From an uncultured Clostridia bacterium (GTDB lineage Bacteria; Bacillota; Clostridia; Oscillospirales; CAG-382), in NCBI GenBank assembly GCA_905235695.1, contig CAJOMW010000088.1, forward strand, positions 1 through 5,225: a stretch of 5,225 nt of DNA, read 5' to 3'. Position numbers and translations under genes: made by a program. Below the pieces are notes generated by a model that saw nothing but the letters and a program-made list of their open reading frames with translations, had not been told where the DNA came from and made no database searches. Shown here piece after piece: positions 1-4,635 of the stretch (position 1 is the stretch's first letter; every line of letters starts with the position of its first letter).

Positions 1-42
1 CTTGAAAAGGATCTTTCCGAGCTGTTCTTCTTTAATAATTAA
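1..42 (+). CDS. C-terminal end of an unidentified rightward gene (partial)
   Basis: Frame 1 reads 13 codons, LEKDLSELFFFNN, and ends at TAA (40-42). The gene begins outside the window. The reading is supported by the strong hairpin and T-tract that start immediately after the stop, which is where a gene on this strand should terminate. The visible tail is acidic and then phenylalanine-rich, and is too short to assign a family. The gene converges on bioY, with 37 bp between the two stop codons. Confidence 0.6.
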   Translation, partial: LEKDLSELFFFNN

Positions 43-80
43 ATCGGGGTAACGGAATGACCGCTGCCCCGATGTTTTTT
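43..80. terminator. Shared intrinsic terminator between convergent genes
   Basis: The arms ATCGGGG (43-49) and CCCCGAT (67-73) pair perfectly. Inside them a T-G and an A-T pair continue the stem, then one A/C mismatch, then a second stem CGG (53-55)/CCG (61-63) closed by the loop AATGA (56-60). On the plus strand the hairpin is followed by G and then six or more T (75-81), a classic rho-independent terminator for the gene ending at 42. On the minus strand the hairpin follows the bioY stop and is trailed by TTTAATTATT, a weaker U-rich tail, so it probably also ends the bioY operon. The efficiency in each direction is inferred. Confidence 0.85.
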
Positions 81-643
81 TATTTAAGCCCCTGTTTTCC
101 GAGCGCTTTCCTCACGGAAATTCCTATGAGCGTAGAAGCTATTATCTTTATGGCGTCGCCGATAAGAAACGGCACAACGCACGCCATGAGAGCCGCGCCG
201 AGGGTATACGGCGTTCCCTTCTGTCCCATTACGTATATGAACCACGCCGTGCCGAGTGCGTACAGCACGACGGTCCCGAGCGCCATTCCGAGCGGATACG
301 CCCACTTTTTATCCTCAAATTTGTCTATTATAAGTCCTGCTATGAATGCGCAGGGCAGATAGCCGATTATGTAGCCGCCCGTAGGTCCTACGAGCTTTTC
401 TATTCCGCCTGCCGCACCCGAAAACACGGGAAGCCCGACGGCTCCGAGCACTATGTAAACCGCAACAGAAGCCGCAGACCATTTGCCGATTATCGCCGAC
501 GTGAGGTATAGCGCAAAGGTTGCGAGAGATATGGGCACAATGCCCGTCGGAAGCGTAAACGGCGAGAGGACGCACATTATTGCGGCAAAAAGTGCGAGAA
601 GCACGAGCTTTCTTATGCTGTTGTGGTTTTGCGGGGTATTCAT
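80..643 (-). CDS. bioY: BioY, biotin-binding S component of an ECF transporter
   Basis: This 187-residue integral membrane protein has the normal BioY length. BioY binds biotin in the cytoplasmic membrane and imports it with the shared ECF energising module (EcfA1, EcfA2, EcfT), none of which is in this window. Family signatures are clear: a GAVGLPVFSG stretch at about residues 67-76, GPTGGY at 86-91, and the C-terminal PFLIGDAIK motif (158-166) with Asp163 and Lys166. Hydrophobic segments lie at about 12-28, 36-53, 58-73, 91-107, 117-139 and 150-173. The ATG directly follows the ddl TGA, and the RBS AAGGAG lies inside the end of ddl, so translation is probably coupled to ddl. No biotin-biosynthesis or birA gene is adjacent, and I see no biotin operator in front of it. 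This is the last gene of the leftward operon. Confidence 0.95.
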   Translation of the reverse strand: MNTPQNHNSIRKLVLLALFAAIMCVLSPFTLPTGIVPISLATFALYLTSAIIGKWSAASVAVYIVLGAVGLPVFSGAAGGIEKLVGPTGGYIIGYLPCAFIAGLIIDKFEDKKWAYPLGMALGTVVLYALGTAWFIYVMGQKGTPYTLGAALMACVVPFLIGDAIKIIASTLIGISVRKALGKQGLK

Positions 644-1876
644 TCAGTTTTTTGCTCCTTTGGATAGTTTGATTCCCTGTAATATGTTTGTGTCGAACGA
701 GAAATTAAGCCCGCTTTCCTCCCTTTGACGCTTGAACGCAAGCTTTATAAGTCTGTCTATCAGCTCGTCAAACTTTACTCCGCTCGCCTCCCAGAGGTAG
801 AACGAGAGCGAGCCGGGAATGGTGTTCAGCTCGTTGAGATACAGCTCTCCGCTCACGGTATCGTACAGATAGTCTATTCTCGTAACGCCCGAACAGCCTA
901 TTGCCTTGAACGCCCTGACAGACAGTTCTTTTACCTTTTCTTCGAGTTCTTTTGATATTTCGGCAGGTATCTTTCGGCTGAGGTTTGCCATGCCGGAGGA
1001 CTTTGAACCTGAAGATGCCGTCTTTGCCCCTGCCGATTTAGCTCCCTTTGAGCCGCCGTTCATGTACTTTTCTTCATAAGTGAGTATATCGTCGGAATTT
1101 ACCGGCTCTTCGCAGACGGACGCAGTCGCATCGTATCTGTCTCCGAGAACGGAGCAATTTATCTCTTTTAGGTTTTCAACCGCATTTTCAACAAGCACTA
1201 CCGACGCAAACGTCAGTGCGTTTTCTACGGCGTCCTTCAGCTCCTCCCTGCTCTTTGCCTTCTTTACGCCGACGCTTGAGCCGAGGTTTGACGGCTTTAC
1301 GATGACGGGATATCTCGTCTCGGCCTCTATCTTTTCGATAACCGCGTCGGGAGCGTTAAAATACTCCTTTGTATTGACGCTTACGCAGTCGAGCACGGGA
1401 ACGCCGCTCATTTTGAGGACCGCCTTTGTCGCCGCCTTGTCCATGCCTATGGCGCTTGCGGTTACGTCGCACCCGACAAAGGGTATGCCTATCGTCTTGA
1501 AATAGCCCTGGAGAGTGCCGTCCTCGACGTTCGTGCCGTGTACGACGGGAAACGCAACCTCTATCTCGCAAAGTACGTTTTCCCCGAACTTCTTCTGCGG
1601 ATAGCGCACAAGAAGGAATTTTCCACCGTCGTTTACGAGGATCACTCTCGTGCTGTCCGAGAGCAGAGCTTTTATATCCTTGTATGCCTCCACTTCCCCG
1701 ATTTTTTCTCCGACGTACATCTTTCCGTCTTTGGTTATGTACACGGGAGTCGGCGCATAGACCGACGTGTCAAACGCATAATACGCCTGAAGCCCGGAAA
1801 TTACCGATATTTCGTGTTCGACGCTTCTTCCTCCGAAGAAAACTCCCACCTTTATTCTCTGATCGCTTGCTGCCAA
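644..1876 (-). CDS. ddl: D-alanine--D-alanine ligase (clostridial variant with flexible insertion)
   Basis: This cytoplasmic ATP-grasp enzyme joins two D-alanines using ATP, supplying the dipeptide that MurF adds to the peptidoglycan precursor. In order, the sequence shows GGRSVEHEIS (15-24; Glu20 is the likely first-D-Ala contact), HGTNVEDGTLQG (113-124), the ATP-binding KPSNLGSSVGV (194-204), an omega-loop EEKY (268-271), and the Mg-binding LNELNTIPGS (347-356; Glu349, Asn351). Tyr271 matches the tyrosine typical of D-Ala-D-Ala ligases, whereas D-Ala-D-Lac enzymes usually carry Phe at this site. At 410 residues it is longer than the usual 300-370, in part because of a Gly/Ser/Lys/Ala insertion at about 274-302. 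The start is TTG at 1874-1876, chosen because AGAGG lies 8 nt upstream. The first in-frame ATG is at residue 53 and would remove the GGRSVEHEIS motif. It lies 84 bp after murF and directly precedes bioY. Confidence 0.94.
   Translation of the reverse strand: MAASDQRIKVGVFFGGRSVEHEISVISGLQAYYAFDTSVYAPTPVYITKDGKMYVGEKIGEVEAYKDIKALLSDSTRVILVNDGGKFLLVRYPQKKFGENVLCEIEVAFPVVHGTNVEDGTLQGYFKTIGIPFVGCDVTASAIGMDKAATKAVLKMSGVPVLDCVSVNTKEYFNAPDAVIEKIEAETRYPVIVKPSNLGSSVGVKKAKSREELKDAVENALTFASVVLVENAVENLKEINCSVLGDRYDATASVCEEPVNSDDILTYEEKYMNGGSKGAKSAGAKTASSGSKSSGMANLSRKIPAEISKELEEKVKELSVRAFKAIGCSGVTRIDYLYDTVSGELYLNELNTIPGSLSFYLWEASGVKFDELIDRLIKLAFKRQREESGLNFSFDTNILQGIKLSKGAKN
655..660 (-). promoter_or_regulatory. 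Ribosome-binding site of bioY inside the ddl 3' end
   Basis: Read on the minus strand this is AAGGAG, 11 nt before the bioY ATG (641-643). It overlaps the last codons of ddl (Ser-Lys-Gly-Ala). Because the ddl TGA and bioY ATG are contiguous, bioY depends on the ddl message. No room exists for a separate promoter between them. Confidence 0.75.
971..1057 (-). other. Low-complexity insertion in the Ddl omega-loop region
   Basis: Residues 274-302 of Ddl follow the conserved EEKY and precede IPAEI, the stretch that folds over the ATP-grasp active site. They consist mainly of Gly, Ser, Ala and Lys, with GSK repeated at 275-277 and 290-292 and SKGAK echoed by SAGAK, and the stretch ends in GMANLSRK. 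The reading frame is intact and synonymous codons are mixed, so it is not a simple recent DNA repeat expansion. It is expected to be disordered and strongly basic. Its effect on catalysis is unknown. Confidence 0.7.
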
Positions 1877-1884
1877 ACTTAAAA

Positions 1885-1889
1885 CCTCT
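1885..1889 (-). promoter_or_regulatory. Ribosome-binding site that fixes the ddl TTG start
   Basis: The minus strand reads AAGAGG followed by an 8-nt spacer and TTG (1874-1876). No ATG or better-placed start occurs before the conserved GGRSVEHEIS motif. The rest of the 84-bp murF-ddl gap (1877-1960) is AT-rich, with no convincing promoter or terminator hairpin, so ddl is most likely read through from murF. Confidence 0.7.
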
Positions 1890-1960
1890 TTTCAAATCGT
1901 AATGTTAGTGCCTTATATTGAATAATAGTTACAGTTATTTGCGAATTTTTACGGTAAAAT

Positions 1961-3517
1961 TTATCTGAAATTGTCGGGAAGGTCATTTTCGAGGAGGATA
2001 TATTTTCTCTTTCCCGATTCGAGCGCCCTCGCTTCGCTTACGGCGTCCTCGAGCTTTGATGAGTAAGCGAGCCTGCCATCAACGTCAAATCCGGCTTCTT
2101 TTGCACCTGCGCTGATGCTGTCAAGGTTATACTTTCCCACAATGAATATGTAGTCGCACACCGCCGACGCCTGAGCACCGAAGGTCTTATTCAGCTCAAA
2201 CTGCTTTTCTCCGAGCTCCACCATTCCGGGAGTTACGAGTATCTTTACGCCGTCAAAGGAGCTGAGCGCATCGAGCGCCGCCTTTGCGCCGGAGGGGTTT
2301 GAATTGAAGGCGTCGTCTATCATGACGCACTCGCCGGCATCAATGAGCTGAAGTCTGTGCGGAACATACTCGAGCTTCCTTACGGCTATGGCAATATCGC
2401 TGTCAGGTACATCGAGCTTTTTCGCCATGGCAAAGCAGGCGAGGATATTCAGAACCGTGTGGCTTCCTATAAGTCTTGTGGATATCTGAGCTTCGCCGCC
2501 GTCATATTTTACGGCAAAAGACGTTCCCTTTGAGGAAAGCTCAATATTTTCGGCGGTAAAGTCGGCGTTTTTGTTATCTATGCCGTAGTAAACGCAGTTC
2601 TTTTCGCATTTGCGGCTTGTGATATACTCGTTGTCGCCGTTAAGCACGACAAATCCGTCGCTTACCGCATCTGCAAGCTCAAATTTTGTGTCTGTGACGT
2701 TTTCTATGCTCTTAAACGTCTCGAGGTGCTGTGGACCGACCGAGGTTATTATGGCGTGCTTCGGGTGGACTATGTCGCATATTTCCTTTATGTCGCCTAT
2801 ATTTCTCGCACCCATTTCGCAGATAAATATCTCGTGCGAGGGCTTCAGCATCTCCCTTATAACTCTTACTACGCCCATGGTGGTGTTGTAGCTTCCGGGT
2901 GTCATGAGGACGTTATACTTTTGCGAGAGTATTTTTTCGAGGTAGTATTTGGTGCTGGTCTTGCCGTAGCTTCCGGTTATGCCGATTACGGTAAGGTTAT
3001 CTTTTCGCGCGTCGATTATCGCCTTTGCCTCGTTTATGTAGTGGTTTTTGACCGCTTTTTCAACCGGCTTGTTTATTATATTTGCAAAAAAGACTACGAG
3101 GAACATAATAACAAGCTCAAAAGCGAGAAGGCAAAAGCTTCCCGTCAGAACGCATACAAGCACCGCAAGAGCCGATATGAGCGCCTGCGTGATGAGCAGC
3201 CTTATTACGCGCGAAGTGTACTTGAACGGCTTTTTTGCCTTCTTAGGCAGAAAGCCGATAAAATATATAACATTCAGTGCCGACGCAATGTAAAAGACGG
3301 CGGTATTTGCGAAGAAAAGCAGCACGAAGCTTATGATTGCCGGAAATACCTTCAGAATAAGAGAACCGACGAGGTTTGTCTTGCCCCATCTGATAAAGTC
3401 CTTCGGGTGATAGGACACGAGCTGAAGCATATAGGTATAGTACCTCGCAGAAAGTGCGGCGGCAAGGAGGTATGTCAGAAGGAAAACGCCAATGGCAATA
3501 TAAGCGGCAGAAGGCAT
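1961..3517 (-). CDS. murF: Membrane-anchored MurF-type Mur ligase (UDP-MurNAc-tripeptide--D-Ala-D-Ala ligase family)
   Basis: The MurF reaction adds D-Ala-D-Ala to UDP-MurNAc-tripeptide with ATP. The first ~150 of 518 residues form about five hydrophobic segments (roughly 4-24, 52-70, 72-90, 105-124, 127-147) in place of the soluble UDP-binding domain of classical MurF. The ligase part then shows the P-loop GITGSYGKTSTK (179-190), EMGAR (234-238), TSVGPQHLE (258-266), the probable carbamylated Lys278 in DTKFEL, GSHTVLN (351-357), PHRLQ (386-390), DDAFNSNPSG (401-410), PGMVELGE (430-437) and the ending ENDLPDNFR. DDAFNSNP and the ending point to MurF rather than MurC, MurD, MurE or MurT. The ATG is preceded by AAGGA at 11 nt. 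It sits 26 bp after the hydrolase and upstream of ddl, whose product it would use. Whether it is the cell's main MurF or a second, specialised one cannot be told from this window. Confidence 0.87.
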   Translation of the reverse strand: MPSAAYIAIGVFLLTYLLAAALSARYYTYMLQLVSYHPKDFIRWGKTNLVGSLILKVFPAIISFVLLFFANTAVFYIASALNVIYFIGFLPKKAKKPFKYTSRVIRLLITQALISALAVLVCVLTGSFCLLAFELVIMFLVVFFANIINKPVEKAVKNHYINEAKAIIDARKDNLTVIGITGSYGKTSTKYYLEKILSQKYNVLMTPGSYNTTMGVVRVIREMLKPSHEIFICEMGARNIGDIKEICDIVHPKHAIITSVGPQHLETFKSIENVTDTKFELADAVSDGFVVLNGDNEYITSRKCEKNCVYYGIDNKNADFTAENIELSSKGTSFAVKYDGGEAQISTRLIGSHTVLNILACFAMAKKLDVPDSDIAIAVRKLEYVPHRLQLIDAGECVMIDDAFNSNPSGAKAALDALSSFDGVKILVTPGMVELGEKQFELNKTFGAQASAVCDYIFIVGKYNLDSISAGAKEAGFDVDGRLAYSSKLEDAVSEARALESGKRKYILLENDLPDNFR

Positions 3518-3543
3518 GATTAGTCAATTCCTTTCGGCTTTAT

Positions 3544-4317
3544 TTAAAAGTTAAAGAATGATCTGAGTACCCTTTCGGTAAGCGGAATATCCGAGGTAAA
3601 GGAGAAATGTCCGGCTCCCTTTATCACGACAAGCCCGGCGTCGGGTATCTCCTTTTCCATTATTTTTGCGTGAGAGAGAGGCGTTGCGTCGTCATTTTCG
3701 CCCCAGATAAGGAGAGTAGGCTGTTTTATCAGGTGAAGCCTTGAGGACAGATCCGTATTGACGAGCTTTACCATGCTCTTTTGGAGCGTTTCGGAGGACG
3801 AGGCGTAGTCGGCCGAGCCGAAAACCTTTCTGAGATGCGGCAACGCCTCCGGGAAAGCCTTTCGGACGGGCTTTATTAAGACTATCTTCTTCAATATTTT
3901 GAAAGTGCGTATCTTCGCCCTTTTCGACAAGCTCTTTTTGGAGACTATACCGGCGCTGTCTATAAGCACTATCTTTGATATTTCAAAAGGCAGATTTTCA
4001 CGGGACGCAAGCGCTATTATCACTCTGCCGCCGTGCGAATGACCGATAAAAGAAGCCTTGCTTACGTTGAGCCTTCTGAGCAGCTCCGCAACAAAGTCGC
4101 AGTAATCTTCAACATCGTATGCGAAGGAGGGCTCCGTGCTCTTGCCGAAGCCCGGAAAATCGGGCGCAATGACGCGGAAATTTCCTCTGAGCATATTTAT
4201 TATGCTGCGGTAGACCTCGGCGGAGGCGAGCCAGCCGTGAAGAAGGACTATAACGTCCCCCTCGCCCTCATCGACTACGTTTACGTCAAGGGTATCGCCC
4301 TTAAAATCCATAAGCAA
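3544..4317 (-). CDS. Alpha/beta-fold hydrolase, substrate unknown
   Basis: This is a soluble 257-residue protein of the alpha/beta hydrolase superfamily, with no signal peptide or membrane segment, so it is probably cytoplasmic. It shows the oxyanion-hole HGW (27-29), DFPGFGKS (53-60), the nucleophile elbow GHSHGG with Ser94 (92-97), the acid in WGENDDATP (Asp209 most likely), and the catalytic His237 in GAGHF. The triad is therefore complete. A Lys/Arg-rich cap region lies at about 127-165 (KKSLSKRAKIR, KILKK). Motifs of this kind are shared by esterases, lipases, peptidases and C-C hydrolases, so no substrate is assigned. It is first in the operon, 26 bp ahead of the murF-like gene. The start is TTG at 4315-4317, 8 nt after GGGGAG. 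The ATG two codons later (4309-4311) is 14 nt away and less well placed. Confidence 0.9.
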   Translation of the reverse strand: MLMDFKGDTLDVNVVDEGEGDVIVLLHGWLASAEVYRSIINMLRGNFRVIAPDFPGFGKSTEPSFAYDVEDYCDFVAELLRRLNVSKASFIGHSHGGRVIIALASRENLPFEISKIVLIDSAGIVSKKSLSKRAKIRTFKILKKIVLIKPVRKAFPEALPHLRKVFGSADYASSSETLQKSMVKLVNTDLSSRLHLIKQPTLLIWGENDDATPLSHAKIMEKEIPDAGLVVIKGAGHFSFTSDIPLTERVLRSFFNF

Positions 4318-4325
4318 GAAAATTT

Positions 4326-4331
4326 CTCCCC
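4326..4331 (-). promoter_or_regulatory. Ribosome-binding site that favours the hydrolase TTG start
   Basis: GGGGAG on the minus strand lies 8 nt before TTG (4315-4317) and 14 nt before the in-frame ATG (4309-4311). The spacing argues for initiation at TTG. The resulting proteins differ by only two residues. Confidence 0.7.
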
Positions 4332-4355
4332 TTTTATCAAAATTTCGTCTTTTAT

Positions 4356-4384
4356 ATTATATTATTTTATGGCAGGATTGTCAA
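4356..4384 (-). promoter_or_regulatory. Consensus sigma-A promoter of the hydrolase-murF-ddl-bioY operon
   Basis: On the minus strand the -35 box is TTGACA (4379-4384) and the -10 box is TATAAT (4356-4361), separated by exactly 17 bp. Both hexamers match the housekeeping consensus fully. Transcription should start near 4349, giving a leader of about 32 nt before the TTG start. No operator or riboswitch structure fits in such a short leader, so basal expression is predicted to be strong and constitutive. Confidence 0.88.
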
Positions 4385-4449
4385 CCGAGGAAAAGTAAAT
4401 ATATAAAATTTTTATTTATTCGATGCAGCCATAGTTTTCAATTAAGTTT

Positions 4450-4466
4450 AAAATCCGAAGGATTTT
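4450..4466. repeat. Triloop hairpin 1 of the intergenic repeat
   Basis: AAAATCC (4450-4456) and GGATTTT (4460-4466) are perfect 7-bp complements around the loop GAA. No T-tract follows on the plus strand. It is the first of three consecutive hairpins with 3-nt loops. Confidence 0.65.
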
Positions 4467-4487
4467 TACCTTAACTCCTCACTCCAA

Positions 4488-4510
4488 GAAGTTTTGCTTT
4501 GCAAAACTTC
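4488..4510. repeat. Triloop hairpin 2 of the intergenic repeat
   Basis: GAAGTTTTGC (4488-4497) and GCAAAACTTC (4501-4510) are perfect 10-bp complements around the loop TTT, the longest of the three hairpins. It has no T-tract and lies between divergent promoters, so it is not placed to terminate either neighbouring gene. Confidence 0.75.
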
Positions 4511-4514
4511 CTAG

Positions 4515-4533
4515 GAAAAATCAAAGATTTTTC
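4515..4533. repeat. Triloop hairpin 3 of the intergenic repeat
   Basis: GAAAAATC (4515-4522) and GATTTTTC (4526-4533) are perfect 8-bp complements around the loop AAA, only 4 bp after hairpin 2. An outer G-T and A-T pair can extend the stem. Confidence 0.65.
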
Positions 4534-4580
4534 TTTCACTCCTAACTCCTAACTAACGTTCACTCCTAACTAAAAAAACA

Positions 4581-4610
4581 TTGGACTTTTCCCTAAATAT
4601 ATGTTATACT
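4581..4610 (+). promoter_or_regulatory. Promoter of the nrdG-like gene (extended -10)
   Basis: The -10 box TATACT (4605-4610) is preceded by TGT, giving an extended -10 motif. A weak -35 candidate TTGGAC (4581-4586) lies 18 bp upstream and matches the consensus at only three positions. Transcription should begin near 4617, leaving about 19 nt before the ATG. Confidence 0.65.
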
Positions 4611-4635
4611 GTAAAAAAATCAAAAGAGGTACGCC

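Larger units (their letters stand above)
4474..4571. repeat. ACTCCTA heptamer repeat flanking the hairpins
   Basis: The 7-bp unit ACTCCTA occurs at 4538-4544, 4545-4551 and 4562-4568, with variant copies ACTCCTC (4474-4480) and a partial ACTCC (4481-4485). A 13-bp direct repeat TTCACTCCTAACT is present at 4535-4547 and 4559-4571. The units bracket hairpins 2 and 3, so hairpins and heptamers may form one composite non-coding element. No protein gene or target-site duplication is seen. Confidence 0.7.
4318..4635. other. Divergent intergenic region, 318 bp
   Basis: This AT-rich gap separates the leftward hydrolase operon from the rightward nrdG-like gene. The left part holds the consensus promoter of the operon (4356-4384). 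Positions 4385-4440 show only AT-rich sequence and no clear element. Positions 4450-4571 hold three short hairpins and heptamer repeats. The right end holds the promoter and RBS of the rightward gene. No open reading frame with a plausible RBS is seen inside it. Confidence 0.75.

Noticed and set aside
971..1057. Frameshift or assembly error in ddl
   Set aside because: The frame is continuous, and conserved motifs resume correctly on both sides (EEKY before, IPAEI and LNELNTIPG after).
1080..1505. Plus-strand open frame of 141 codons opposite ddl
   Set aside because: It is Ser/Thr/Phe-rich with no recognisable domain or RBS and is opposite conserved Ddl motifs, so it is a shadow of ddl.
1903..1933. 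Inverted-repeat-like TGTTAGT ... AGTTACA in the murF-ddl gap, considered as a BirA-type biotin operator because bioY is in the operon
   Set aside because: The halves match each other at only five of seven positions, the spacing does not fit the Bacillota BirA operator, and no clear promoter overlaps it.
2726..3523. Long open frame (265 codons) on the plus strand, antisense to the murF-like gene
   Set aside because: It lies wholly opposite a gene with clear Mur ligase motifs, has no convincing RBS or domain, and its composition is what the complement of the opposing codon usage would give.
4450..4533. CRISPR array or intrinsic terminators
   Set aside because: There are no regular direct repeats of 24-40 bp with unique spacers, the hairpins lack T-tracts in the right place, and the flanking genes diverge.
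4592..4603. CTAAATATATG near the nrdG promoter, considered as an NrdR box
   Set aside because: It has one base too many relative to the NrdR core, and no second box at the usual spacing is seen.
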